A stretch of 15,152 nt of DNA from contig URDV01000022.1 of assembly GCA_900546605.1 (NCBI GenBank), forward strand, positions 1 through 15,152, read 5' to 3'. The notes below the pieces were generated by a model. That model was not told where the DNA came from and searched no databases. It saw nothing but the letters and a program-made list of their open reading frames with translations. This DNA is from an uncultured Prevotella sp. (GTDB taxonomy: Bacteria > Bacteroidota > Bacteroidia > Bacteroidales > Bacteroidaceae). Shown here piece by piece: positions 1 to 8,108 of the stretch; position 1 is the first letter of the stretch, and every line of letters starts with the position of its first letter. The position numbers and the translations under genes were made by a program.

Positions 1-49
1 CCAACCGCGCCGATGGTACTGCACACCCGCGGGAGAGTAGGTCGCCGCC
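1..49 (+). rRNA. rrf: 5S ribosomal RNA, 3' end (partial)
   Basis: The first ~49 bases match the conserved 3' third of bacterial 5S rRNA: CGATGGTACTGC followed by GGGAGAGTAGGTCGCCGCC, which forms the closing-helix 3' strand. The 5' two thirds and presumably 23S and 16S lie to the left of the window. A strong terminator follows about 20 bases later, as expected at the end of an rRNA operon. The exact mature 3' end is uncertain by a few bases. Confidence 0.93.
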
Positions 50-70
50 AATTTTTCCTAATTATCAAGC

Positions 71-104
71 AAGCCTCTTTCTGAGTAATCAGAGAGAGGT
101 TTTT
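71..104 (+). terminator. Rho-independent terminator of the rRNA operon
   Basis: An 11-bp stem (74-84 pairing with 89-99, one G-T wobble) closes a GTAA tetraloop and is followed by TTTTT. AAG just before the stem can extend pairing into the T-tract. It lies immediately after the 5S gene and before the glycosyltransferase gene. Confidence 0.9.
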
Positions 105-155
105 GCGTTTTATGCATAAGGCTCATGGGCTGGGCTACGAACGTTTCATTATATA

Positions 156-1061
156 ATGGCATTTATGGTGAAGTCGCTTTCTATATTAATTCCTGTTTAC
201 AACAATGAGTGTACTGCATTGGTGCGTTGCTTGCAGCAGCAATGTGCCTGTATTGACGGACTTTGTTATGAAATTTTAGTGGCTGACGATGGTTCTACGA
301 ATCACGATGCTATTTGTTCTAATCGTTCATTGAACTTGTTACCTGGTTGTCGCTTTATTGAGCGTGCTGTAAATGTGGGACGTGCTGCTATACGTAATTT
401 CTTGGCGCAAGAGGCAAAAGGGGATTTCTTGCTCTTTTTAGATAGTGATGTTCGCATTGTGGGCAATGATTTTATTTTGAATTACGTTGCTTGCAAGCAC
501 TATAAGGTGGTGTTGGGTGGATATGTTTTAAAACCTGACAATGTGAACGAGGTGAAGGGTAATTTGCGCTATCGTTATGAACTTTCGTGTTTGAAAAAGA
601 ATCATGTATCGAATCGCCAGCTATCGCCTTACAAGGCATTTCGTACTTGTAATTTCATGATTGAAAGAAACTTAATGCTGAAGTTGCGCTTTGATGAGCG
701 TATTACGCGCTATGGCTATGAGGATGTGTTATTTGGTAAGCAGCTGCAAGCCGAGGGGGTGCAGGTTCTACACATTGACAATGTTGTTGCTTTGCATAAA
801 TTTGATACGAATGCTGTTTTTTTGCGCAAAACAAATGAGGCTATGCACACTTTACATGATATGGCTGATGCTATGCGTGGTTACACGGGCATTCAGTCTT
901 TAGCCGAAAGGTTAAATCGTTGGCACGTGGCTTGCCTTATTTTATTTCTTTATGCTCCTTTGAGTCATTATGTGCAGCGTAACTTGATGGGAACGAATCC
1001 GAGTGTTAGGTTGTTCCATATTTATCGTCTTGTTACTTTTTTGCAGTATAGTTGTAGATAA
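156..1061 (+). CDS. Family 2 glycosyltransferase (GT-A fold)
   Basis: This predicted cytoplasmic or membrane-associated glycosyltransferase of 301 residues would transfer a sugar from a nucleotide donor to an unknown acceptor. The N-terminus has the GT2 opening SILIPVYNN (9-17), a DDGS nucleotide-binding motif (44-47) and the metal-binding DSD (96-98, in LFLDSDV). A YGYED segment (186-190) supplies the ED pair usually assigned to the catalytic base region. Residues 257-271 are hydrophobic and may anchor the C-terminus in the membrane. The first ATG is at 156; ATG 165 (residue 4) is an equally plausible start and neither has a Shine-Dalgarno sequence. The gene sits about 50 bases after the rRNA terminator with no clear TAnnTTTG promoter, so it may depend partly on read-through or on a weak promoter. 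No other polysaccharide genes are adjacent, so the acceptor cannot be inferred. Confidence 0.88.
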   Translation: MAFMVKSLSILIPVYNNECTALVRCLQQQCACIDGLCYEILVADDGSTNHDAICSNRSLNLLPGCRFIERAVNVGRAAIRNFLAQEAKGDFLLFLDSDVRIVGNDFILNYVACKHYKVVLGGYVLKPDNVNEVKGNLRYRYELSCLKKNHVSNRQLSPYKAFRTCNFMIERNLMLKLRFDERITRYGYEDVLFGKQLQAEGVQVLHIDNVVALHKFDTNAVFLRKTNEAMHTLHDMADAMRGYTGIQSLAERLNRWHVACLILFLYAPLSHYVQRNLMGTNPSVRLFHIYRLVTFLQYSCR

Positions 1062-1118
1062 GTAGTCCTCTTTTAAAAATATTTTTTTTATCGTCTTTTA
1101 AAATTAGTTATCTTACAT

Positions 1119-1126
1119 TATCTTTG
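1119..1126 (+). promoter_or_regulatory. Promoter -7 element for the M60 peptidase gene
   Basis: TATCTTTG matches the Bacteroidetes -7 consensus TAnnTTTG. A T-rich stretch about 20 bases upstream (1096-1099) is an imperfect -33 element. Transcription would start near 1133 and leave a leader of about 75 bases before the ATG at 1211. Confidence 0.65.
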
Positions 1127-1210
1127 TACGTATCTTGATAGGATGTGTAAGGCTTTTGTTTAAAATGCTTTTGTACTATTATTGATTGTTTTTTATGAAT
1201 TCAAACAAGT

Positions 1211-4200
1211 ATGAGGAAGATTTTTCTGCTTAGCTTTTGGCTATTCCTGCTCTGTTGGTGTGTGGGAATTAGTGGAGTTGTGCCTTTAAAGGCGCAAAGT
1301 AATGCAACTGACATTGTTAGTGGCAAGTATTATTGGATAAAGTCGGCCAATCAACGGACTGAAGCACAACAGATGGGGTGCCTTTATGACGATAATGGCA
1401 CGCTGCGTGCTCAAGCCAAAAATGCTACTGAGGGAAGTGATGAGCAGGCGCTTCAGCTATGGCTTGTTACGGAGGTGAGTGGAAAAACGGGCTATTACAC
1501 CATCCAAAATAAAAAAACGGGCAAGTTTTTGCAAGGGGCTACGGACACAAGTACGGACGTAACGACTACAACTACTGCCACTGAGGTGTATGTACCTAAA
1601 AACACGAAAACGGGTAACTCACTCACTTGGTTCAACATTTTGCCTACTGAAGGTGCGCAATATAGTTTAAATTGGCGTTACAATGATAACAAAACGTACA
1701 TTGCTGGTTATGCTTGTAATGATGGAAAGAGCAGTGGACTTTCAGGTTCTGAATGGGCTTTTATACAGTTTAAAACACAAGAGGAGATAACTGCTGAACG
1801 CGACGCGGTTCAAACGGCTGCAGGACAAGTAAAGCCTGTGGCTGGTGATAAGGTGTATCGTATTTTCAATTATTCTGACAAATTTAATACGCAAGCTGCT
1901 TGTGAACTTGATAATAAGTTAGGTAGTGTGGCCGATGGCACCGATAACAATGCGCAGTATTGGCAACTTATTGACCAGGGTAATGGTAAGGTGGCTTTGC
2001 AAAACTACTTGACGGGTCATTATGTGCAGTCGTTGAGAGGCGTAAAGGACACGCAATACTTGATGGGCATAAATCCTGCTGCTTTTACTATTCAAGCTAA
2101 TGAACATGTAAGTCAGACGTATGCTTATGACATACGTGATGTAGCGCAAGCTGATGGTACGTTTTTGGGATTGAATTGTACGGACAAACCCAATGGGGCT
2201 ATTTATAGTTGGACTTTGTATGATGGCAGCAGAGATGCTAATTCGTTGTGGGTTTTTAAAGAGGCTAATTTAACGGATGAACAATTAGCTACCATTAAGG
2301 CTGAACGTGCTAATTATGACAAGCAGAACCAATTGCTTAGCTTGTTGTCTTATGGCAAAATACGCATTAAATCGCGCCGTGCTACTCATGAAAAGTGGAA
2401 TGAAGGCGGGAGTATAAAGTATGTTGATTGTACTGGACGCCTCGCAACGGATATGACGGGGGCAGTGACTGATAAAAATGGCACTTGCCGTATGGAACAA
2501 GCTAAAACAGGTGATGATGCGTATAGACAAGTATGGTTGGTGGAGAGCAATGGTGCAGGCTTCCAATTTAAAAATGTTTATACGCAAAAGTATCTGGACT
2601 ATAAAAATACAGGGAATGCAAAGGTGTTCTATGTTCGGTGGAATCCTGATAATGCAGCTGGAGAAAATTATATTAACCTTTGTGAAAATGCAAATTTTAA
2701 AGATAAAGGGCTTCATTATCAAACTACCTATCATGTGCTGGTGGGTTGGGATGTGAATGCAGATGATTATTGTGGTTGCGACTGGGTGCTTGAAAAAGCA
2801 GAGGACATTACTGATGATAACATAAAGGTTTTTTGCGATAAAAAAGCGGGACGCTTAAACAGTATCACCACTACCAACTATATTGTGATTCGTAACACGG
2901 ATGGTAGTGTGTTAACAGAGAACCTTACATCAGGTGCAGAGGAGTCTGTGGGACGTAACACTGATAAAATGAATCAGGTGTGGAAACTGGAGACTGTTGA
3001 TGGTAAAGAGGGATATTACCAAATAAAGAATGTTTTGACGAATCATTATGTGGGCTTTGCCAATTATGACACACAAATTTATAACCAAACTACAGCTTCT
3101 GAAGGTGGATACAAAATAAATGCTTTGTCCTCTTATAATAAGTATGGCAGTTATTGGGAACTCCGTCCAACGAGTTTGCCTAATAGGTGTTTGCACCGTT
3201 CAGGTACGCGTGCTATTATATGGAGTACTTTTGACGATGTGGCAGCAACAGGTTCGGTTTGGAGCTTTGAATTGGCTAATATAACTGAGGACCAATTGGC
3301 CGAGGCTAAGGCACAATATAATTTGAATAAAAATGAAATAGCTTCGGTCAGTACTTATGCTACTGCGTTAAGTGCATTGTTTAGTGATGCTGCTTGCACC
3401 ACTTTGCAGCCCACATATCAAGCTATGAGTGATGATGAACTTAAAGCAGCTATGACCGAAAAAGGTCTAACTTCAGCTGTTTTGCAGCAGATGACACTTA
3501 AGGTAAAGAATAACTCATGGGCTGATTGGGAAAAAATATTCCGTGTGCGCAATGTGGAACCTTACACCAATCCTGATACTTGGAATGGCATCCTTAATAT
3601 GGGGTATGTTTACACGCGCTTGAGCAATCCTACGGGTATATGGGGCAAAATGAACAATGTGGTATACGTGTTTGTGGGAGCCGATATTCCTGAAGGTGCA
3701 AGCATACACCTACGACAAGTGCCAAAAAGTGATGAACAAGGCACAAGTACGCAGCTTAGCAAGGGATTGAACATTGTGAATGTGGATAATGATGCTGCTT
3801 TGTATGTGAACTATGAGGTAACTACAAGTGATGCTGCCGATAGCAAAAAGTGGCGTGACTACCCTGACTTGCCTATACACATTGAAGGGGGTGAAGTGGA
3901 TGGTTACTTTGATGCTACTCGCGAGGGTATTAACACCAACGAGGCTTGGAAGCAAATGGTGGCTAAAGGCATGTTTAGCAAACCTTTTGCTATGATGAAG
4001 GGACGCAACGTTATTTATCAAATGAATAGTACGCTGACCAAAGAAACCATTCCTGAAAAGATGCGCGAGATAGTCGACTTCTGGGACTGGATGGTAGACG
4101 TACAACATTCGCTTATGGCTGTGAACGAGTACAAAGATCGCTGGCACAACGTGTTGGGATTCTACTCATGTACTTATAATTATATGTTTGCGTCAAGCTT

Positions 4201-6073
4201 TGGTACGTATTACAACGAAAGCACGTTGGGCGAGATTCTTAGTTACGACAAGATGTCGGCTGGTGGTGGATCGCTTTGGGGACCATCCCATGAGGTAGGA
4301 CACATTCATCAAAACTTGATTAACATGATAGGGTGTACCGAAATTTCGAACAACCTATTTTCACAAGCAGTTGTACACCTAAATGGTAAAACATCAACAC
4401 GCTTGAATGAACGCAAATTTAAAGATGTGGCCGATCTTTATGCTGCTGGTACAAGTTGGCACGATTATAACCTTTGGGATCGTAATACGCTTTATCTTAA
4501 ACTTTACCTTTATTATGAGGTGGCAGGGCATCACCCAGGACTCTTCTGCGAATTGTTCCGTCAGTTGCGCAAAGACCCTATGAATCATAGCAAGGGGAGT
4601 AAAAGTAACCCCGTACCTGCTTCGCAAGATTTCTTGAAATTTGCTACAAAGGTGAGCGACATTGTTAAGGAGGACCTTAGTGAATTCTTCCAAGCTTATG
4701 GCTTCTTTGTTCCGTTCAACACGCGTTGTATTGGCGACTATGGTGATTATTATACCAATTGTACACAAGAAATGATTGACGAAGCCAAGGCGCATATGCA
4801 ACAGTATGCTAAGCCTAAGGGTAATTTGCTCTTTATTGAGAACCACATTAAGCATGAGCCTGCGCAAGACCATGCGGGAAATTACCTTTACGATGCTGCT
4901 GGAAACCTTATTTTACGCTCAGACTTTAGTGATACAGATGCTGTGGGCAAATGTGGTGATGTAGGTAGTTATTCTGACTATACTGATGGACATTATGCCA
5001 GTGGTTACACTTACACGCGTAGTGGCAACACTATCACTATGAATGGCAATGGTGCTGTGGGATATAAGGTGTATGATGCTGCAGGTAATTTGCTTTACTT
5101 TAGCAACTGCAATTCGTTTGTACTGCCACAATCAGTGGCCGACAAACTGAGCGGACAGACTATGGTTATAAAGGTGGCTCAACCTGATGGAACAGACATT
5201 ACTTTGCCTACAGCTGGTGCTACTACTTATGCTCTTAAGGTGTATCATGCTGATGCTTTGACGGCTGACAAGAGTAACACAGTGTACACCGATGGCACTG
5301 CGCAAACCTTGCCTGTGCTTGTAGGCAATGCTATAGCTGTGATTCAGACCAGTGACGTGCAAAGTAGCAATTTGCCCTCAGCACTTGTGCAAGCTACGAA
5401 TGTGGTGAATGGCAATGACAACACGGCTTACCATGTGGTGATAACTGATAAATTGGACTTTTACACTCCCACGAACTTTACGGCACAAAGCTTAAGTTAC
5501 CATCGTTCAGGCACGGCTGGTTATAATAGTGTATGTTTGCCCTTTGCTGTGAATGTGTCTGACTTTGGTGCGGGGGCACGCTTGGAGCAATATGCATCAA
5601 TGAATAGCAATACCATCAGTTTCACTTCAGTTACTGACGATAATGCAGCAGGTCAGCCATGCTTGGTTTATTGCCCTGATGAGGTAACTGAGTGGAACAT
5701 TGAAAAGGAAAATGCGTATATAACAGCAAGCACCTTTGATACAAATGATGGTAATGCTACGCTGATAGGTTCGTTCATTAACACTCCCATTGGAGCTGGC
5801 TGCTACAAACTTACGGCTGATGGTGCAGCCTTTGGCATTACTACAGCCCAAGGCAAGGTAACGGCTTTCCGTTGTTATCTTAAGCCAAGTGGTGCAGCCG
5901 CAGCGCAGCGTTTGCAAGTGTTGCATGATGGGGGTGCTATAACGGCTGTTATGCCACAAACTAACGCTATAGCCCAGCCTGTAGAGGTTTATGACCTTAG
6001 TGGCCGACGTGTGCAGCATCCGCTTAAATCAGGGCTTTACATTGTAAACGGACAAAAAGTGATGGTAAAATAA
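1211..6073 (+). CDS. Secreted M60-family (mucinase-type) zinc metallopeptidase with ricin-like modules
   Basis: This is a large exported peptidase of 1620 residues. The N-terminus is a signal peptide (about 1-29, hydrophobic core then LKAQ). Residues 33-700 contain four diverged ricin/beta-trefoil-like modules, probably for carbohydrate binding. An M60-like N-terminal segment (about 700-810) precedes the catalytic domain (about 810-1180), which has PIHIEGG (888-894) and the zinc site HEVGHIHQ (1027-1034). His1027 and His1031 would be zinc ligands, Glu1028 the catalytic base and Glu1044 the likely third ligand. M60 enzymes cleave proteins, several of them next to O-glycans, so mucin-type glycoproteins are the expected substrate; this is inferred. 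Residues 1180-1590 are beta-rich, with two YDAAGNL repeats. The last 28 residues (VYDLSGRRV, GLYIVNG) resemble a type IX secretion sorting tail, suggesting surface display or release. It appears monocistronic apart from the small gene after it. There is no lipobox. Confidence 0.92.
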   Translation: MRKIFLLSFWLFLLCWCVGISGVVPLKAQSNATDIVSGKYYWIKSANQRTEAQQMGCLYDDNGTLRAQAKNATEGSDEQALQLWLVTEVSGKTGYYTIQNKKTGKFLQGATDTSTDVTTTTTATEVYVPKNTKTGNSLTWFNILPTEGAQYSLNWRYNDNKTYIAGYACNDGKSSGLSGSEWAFIQFKTQEEITAERDAVQTAAGQVKPVAGDKVYRIFNYSDKFNTQAACELDNKLGSVADGTDNNAQYWQLIDQGNGKVALQNYLTGHYVQSLRGVKDTQYLMGINPAAFTIQANEHVSQTYAYDIRDVAQADGTFLGLNCTDKPNGAIYSWTLYDGSRDANSLWVFKEANLTDEQLATIKAERANYDKQNQLLSLLSYGKIRIKSRRATHEKWNEGGSIKYVDCTGRLATDMTGAVTDKNGTCRMEQAKTGDDAYRQVWLVESNGAGFQFKNVYTQKYLDYKNTGNAKVFYVRWNPDNAAGENYINLCENANFKDKGLHYQTTYHVLVGWDVNADDYCGCDWVLEKAEDITDDNIKVFCDKKAGRLNSITTTNYIVIRNTDGSVLTENLTSGAEESVGRNTDKMNQVWKLETVDGKEGYYQIKNVLTNHYVGFANYDTQIYNQTTASEGGYKINALSSYNKYGSYWELRPTSLPNRCLHRSGTRAIIWSTFDDVAATGSVWSFELANITEDQLAEAKAQYNLNKNEIASVSTYATALSALFSDAACTTLQPTYQAMSDDELKAAMTEKGLTSAVLQQMTLKVKNNSWADWEKIFRVRNVEPYTNPDTWNGILNMGYVYTRLSNPTGIWGKMNNVVYVFVGADIPEGASIHLRQVPKSDEQGTSTQLSKGLNIVNVDNDAALYVNYEVTTSDAADSKKWRDYPDLPIHIEGGEVDGYFDATREGINTNEAWKQMVAKGMFSKPFAMMKGRNVIYQMNSTLTKETIPEKMREIVDFWDWMVDVQHSLMAVNEYKDRWHNVLGFYSCTYNYMFASSFGTYYNESTLGEILSYDKMSAGGGSLWGPSHEVGHIHQNLINMIGCTEISNNLFSQAVVHLNGKTSTRLNERKFKDVADLYAAGTSWHDYNLWDRNTLYLKLYLYYEVAGHHPGLFCELFRQLRKDPMNHSKGSKSNPVPASQDFLKFATKVSDIVKEDLSEFFQAYGFFVPFNTRCIGDYGDYYTNCTQEMIDEAKAHMQQYAKPKGNLLFIENHIKHEPAQDHAGNYLYDAAGNLILRSDFSDTDAVGKCGDVGSYSDYTDGHYASGYTYTRSGNTITMNGNGAVGYKVYDAAGNLLYFSNCNSFVLPQSVADKLSGQTMVIKVAQPDGTDITLPTAGATTYALKVYHADALTADKSNTVYTDGTAQTLPVLVGNAIAVIQTSDVQSSNLPSALVQATNVVNGNDNTAYHVVITDKLDFYTPTNFTAQSLSYHRSGTAGYNSVCLPFAVNVSDFGAGARLEQYASMNSNTISFTSVTDDNAAGQPCLVYCPDEVTEWNIEKENAYITASTFDTNDGNATLIGSFINTPIGAGCYKLTADGAAFGITTAQGKVTAFRCYLKPSGAAAAQRLQVLHDGGAITAVMPQTNAIAQPVEVYDLSGRRVQHPLKSGLYIVNGQKVMVK
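1307..3310 (+). repeat. Four tandem ricin/beta-trefoil-like modules coded within the M60 gene
   Basis: The four modules span residues about 33-200, 211-370, 380-540 and 552-705. Each starts with a Y-x-I or I-R-I/V-I-R strand and contains a Q-x-W or Q-V-W core (LQLWLVTE, AQYWQLID, RQVWLVES, NQVWKLET). Each then has a YxIQNxxTGKFL-like strand (YYTIQNKKTGKF, VALQNYLTGHYV, FQFKNVYTQKYL, YYQIKNVLTNHY). Each ends with a Trp-hydrophobic motif running into I/L-T-x-(D/E) (FIQFKTQEEIT, WVFKEANLTDE, WVLEKAEDITD, WSFELANITED). The module boundaries were set by eye. Sugar binding is inferred from the fold, not shown. Confidence 0.72.
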
Positions 6074-6081
6074 GGAAAGTA

Positions 6082-6211
6082 GAGAAGTTGAAGGGTGGAG
6101 AAAGGTTTAGGAGTGAGGAATTAACGATAGGTTGAAGTTTAAACATTGGCAGAGTTAAAACATTGGCAGAGTTAAAACTTTCTCCTTATCTTCTTAACTG
6201 TTCAACTTCTC
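6082..6211 (+). repeat. Long-range inverted repeat (bipartite stem) downstream of the M60 gene
   Basis: An 11-bp perfect inverted repeat (6082-6092, GAGAAGTTGAA, with 6201-6211) encloses a second 8-bp pairing (6097-6104, GGAGAAAG, with 6178-6185). The terminal loop contains the 17-bp tandem duplication at 6141-6174. There is no T-run after the right arm, so it is not an ordinary terminator. The right arm ends 15 bases before the ATG of the 55-codon gene and could influence its translation or the mRNA 3' end of the peptidase. Confidence 0.5.
6141..6174 (+). repeat. Perfect 17-bp tandem duplication
   Basis: AAACATTGGCAGAGTTA occurs twice head to tail (6141-6157 and 6158-6174), followed by AAAC as if a third unit begins. 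It lies in noncoding DNA between the M60 gene and the small gene. Confidence 0.9.
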
Positions 6212-6226
6212 AATTATTCAAATGTT

Positions 6227-6394
6227 ATGAGAAAGAGAAAATATATGATTCCGCGAAGTAATTCAATGCAATTGCGAACACAACAAATGTTGGCCACGAG
6301 TTTTCCCGTAACTAACAATGAAAATGTTGATGAAAATGACAAGTCGATGGAACGCACATGGTCATCCGAAACGTTTTATAGCGAGAATGATTAG
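6227..6394 (+). CDS. Small 55-residue protein of unknown function
   Basis: An uninterrupted 55-codon reading frame begins MRKRKYMIPRSN and ends in a polar, acidic tail (SETFYSEND). It has no signal peptide or membrane segment. Its layout (basic start, Y-x-x-P at 6-9, then MLATSFPV at 21-28 and an acidic tail rich in D, E and N) resembles short proteins that are common in Prevotella and Bacteroides genomes and whose role is unknown to me. It sits between the inverted repeat and a strong terminator, so it has the boundaries of a real transcription unit. No Shine-Dalgarno sequence is visible, as is normal for this phylum. It may share the peptidase transcript (the gap is 153 bases). Proof of translation is lacking. 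Confidence 0.6.
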   Translation: MRKRKYMIPRSNSMQLRTQQMLATSFPVTNNENVDENDKSMERTWSSETFYSEND

Positions 6395-6465
6395 TAACAT
6401 AAACTAAGCTATTAGCATACCGATACAGTTATAGAATACTTGCAAGAATATTCATAATTGCCAAT

Positions 6466-6503
6466 AAACATTGCATACTTAAAAGGAGTATGCAATGTTT
6501 TTT
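6466..6503 (+). terminator. Rho-independent terminator before the CoA-transferase gene
   Basis: The arms CATTGCATACT (6469-6479) and AGTATGCAATG (6487-6497) pair perfectly around a 7-base loop and are followed by six T (6498-6503). Three A before the left arm can extend the stem into the T-tract. It ends the transcript of the small gene and possibly of the M60 gene, and may work in both directions. Confidence 0.88.
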
Positions 6504-6504
6504 G

Positions 6505-6512
6505 TATATTTG
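6505..6512 (+). promoter_or_regulatory. Promoter -7 element for the CoA-transferase gene
   Basis: TATATTTG matches TAnnTTTG and starts one base after the T-tract of the preceding terminator. The -33 region therefore falls inside the terminator stem, and no TTTG is visible there. A start near 6519 would leave a short leader of about 17 bases to the ATG at 6536. Confidence 0.68.
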
Positions 6513-6535
6513 CAGCCGTATTAACCAGCAAGACT

Positions 6536-8050
6536 ATGATAATACCCGAAATAACGGCAGCCGAAGCAGCTGCTATGATAAATAATGGAGACCTCCTGGC
6601 CGTAGGCGGTTTTGGCCCTGCAGGTTCACCTAAGGTCATACCCCCAGCCTTAGCAGCGCGTGCTCGTAAGGAACATGAGGCAGGAAGGCCATTTAAGGTA
6701 GACGTGGTGACGGGAGCCTCAATAGGAGCCAGTTGTGATGGTGAATTGGCTGCAGCTGATGCCGTTGATCGCCGTTTGCCCTTTAGTGTAAATGCAGAAA
6801 TGCGTAAAGCTTATAACACAGGGCATGTGCGATACACCGATCTTAATTTGTCTGACAATGCATCACACTTACGCCAGGGACTTACGGGGCGTATTACATG
6901 GGGCATTATCGAAGCATGTGATGTGCAAGAGGTGCGTGGTAAGTTGCGTATTTATCTTACTGCAGGCATAGGCATTGCTCCTACCATTTGCCGATTAGCT
7001 GAAAAAGGTGTGTTCATTGAGTTGAACACATGGCATAGTTCGCGCATTATAGGTATGCACGATATATATGAGATTGAAGACCCATGGTTTCGTGCGCCTA
7101 TACGCATCACTCATCCCACTGAAATCATAGGGTTACCTTACATAGAGGTGTCACCTGATAAGGTGCGTGGCTTTGTGATGACGCATTTGGCTGACGAGGC
7201 CCGTCCTATGTCGCCCTCAAATGATGTAACTCGTGCCATAGGACACCACACGGCCGACTTCCTGGTGTGGAACATGGACAAGGGGTATGTGTTCCGTAAC
7301 AAATTAATATTGCAGAGTGGTGTGGGCAGTGGAGCGAATGCAGTAGTAGGTGCATTAGGTGAATCGAAAGAAGTGCCCAACTTTAGTATATACACCGAGG
7401 TGCTACAAGAGCAGCCCATGCGACTTATTAAAGAAGGACGTGTAATTTCTGCTTCAACAGGTGCTTTAACGCTTAGTCCTGAGCATTTGCAAGACCTTTA
7501 TAATAATATGAATGACTATCGTGGTCGTTTGTTGCTACGTCCGTCTGAAATATCTAACTGTCCTGAAATCATAGCGCGCTTGGGCTTATGTTCGCTTAAC
7601 ACAGCTATCGAGGTTGATATTTACGGACATGTAAATTCCACCAAAGTGGGCGGAACACGTATGATGAATGGTGTGGGTGGGTCGTGCGACTTTACGTGTC
7701 ATGCTATGTTAGCTACCTTCACTTGTGGCTCTACGGCCAAGGATGGACGCATTAGTAGCATTGTTCCCTTTTGTTCACACATTGACCACACCGAACACTA
7801 CGTTGATGCGATCGTTACAGAATATGGTGTGGCCGATTTGCGTAATAAGTCTGCACTCGAAAAGGCTGAAGCACTCATAGCTATAGCCCACCCCGACTAT
7901 CGTCCTATACTGCGTGAGTACATGCGTTTGGCAGGAGCTTATGGCGGACACACGCATCATGTGTTGTCGGCAGCGTTTGCTATGCACGACACTTATCGGC
8001 GCAAGGGAGATATGCGCTTGGTTGATTGGAGTGAGTATATCAAAGATTAG
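6536..8050 (+). CDS. Acetyl-CoA hydrolase/transferase family protein (probable succinyl-CoA:acetate CoA-transferase)
   Basis: This is a cytoplasmic class I CoA-transferase of 504 residues, the usual length for the Cat1/acetyl-CoA hydrolase family. Visible family motifs are GVGSGANAVVGAL (262-274), IYTEVLQE with Glu288 as the likely CoA-thioester glutamate, and GGTRMMNGVGGSCDF near the C-terminus. In this family CoA is moved between acyl groups such as succinyl, acetyl, propionyl or butyryl. In a Prevotella-like fermenter the likeliest reaction is succinyl-CoA plus acetate to acetyl-CoA plus succinate, or the reverse, but donor and acceptor cannot be read from sequence. An upstream in-frame TTG at 6458 would add 26 residues, but it lies before the terminator and promoter, so ATG 6536 is the start. 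The gene is transcribed alone, between a terminator-promoter pair and its own terminator. Confidence 0.9.
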   Translation: MIIPEITAAEAAAMINNGDLLAVGGFGPAGSPKVIPPALAARARKEHEAGRPFKVDVVTGASIGASCDGELAAADAVDRRLPFSVNAEMRKAYNTGHVRYTDLNLSDNASHLRQGLTGRITWGIIEACDVQEVRGKLRIYLTAGIGIAPTICRLAEKGVFIELNTWHSSRIIGMHDIYEIEDPWFRAPIRITHPTEIIGLPYIEVSPDKVRGFVMTHLADEARPMSPSNDVTRAIGHHTADFLVWNMDKGYVFRNKLILQSGVGSGANAVVGALGESKEVPNFSIYTEVLQEQPMRLIKEGRVISASTGALTLSPEHLQDLYNNMNDYRGRLLLRPSEISNCPEIIARLGLCSLNTAIEVDIYGHVNSTKVGGTRMMNGVGGSCDFTCHAMLATFTCGSTAKDGRISSIVPFCSHIDHTEHYVDAIVTEYGVADLRNKSALEKAEALIAIAHPDYRPILREYMRLAGAYGGHTHHVLSAAFAMHDTYRRKGDMRLVDWSEYIKD

Positions 8051-8077
8051 CCATGTGGCATAAGCTATTATTCTACA

Positions 8078-8098
8078 ACTCATGATATTTACATGAGT
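8078..8098 (+). other. Short stem-loop after the CoA-transferase gene
   Basis: ACTCATG (8078-8084) pairs with CATGAGT (8092-8098) around a 7-base loop. No T-tract follows. It lies 28 bases after the stop codon, just before the true terminator, and may be only an mRNA 3' stability element or chance. Confidence 0.3.
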
Positions 8099-8108
8099 GT
8101 AAACAAAG

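Noticed and set aside
1211..1300. Lipoprotein signal in the M60 peptidase (cysteines at residues 15 and 17)
   Set aside because: The residues before Cys15 (FLL) do not fit a lipobox, which needs a small residue at -1, and the Cys pair is inside the hydrophobic core. A type I signal ending near LKAQ fits better.
1919..6019. Many minus-strand open frames opposite the M60 gene
   Set aside because: They have no family resemblance or promoters, and all lie antisense to a gene with a continuous, clearly coding frame; they are shadows.
6141..6174. CRISPR array from the 17-bp repeat
   Set aside because: There are only two units with no spacer between them and no cas genes nearby.
6458..6535. N-terminal extension of the CoA-transferase from an in-frame TTG
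   Set aside because: The extension spans a perfect terminator and the -7 promoter element, and its residues do not resemble the family; ATG 6536 fits.
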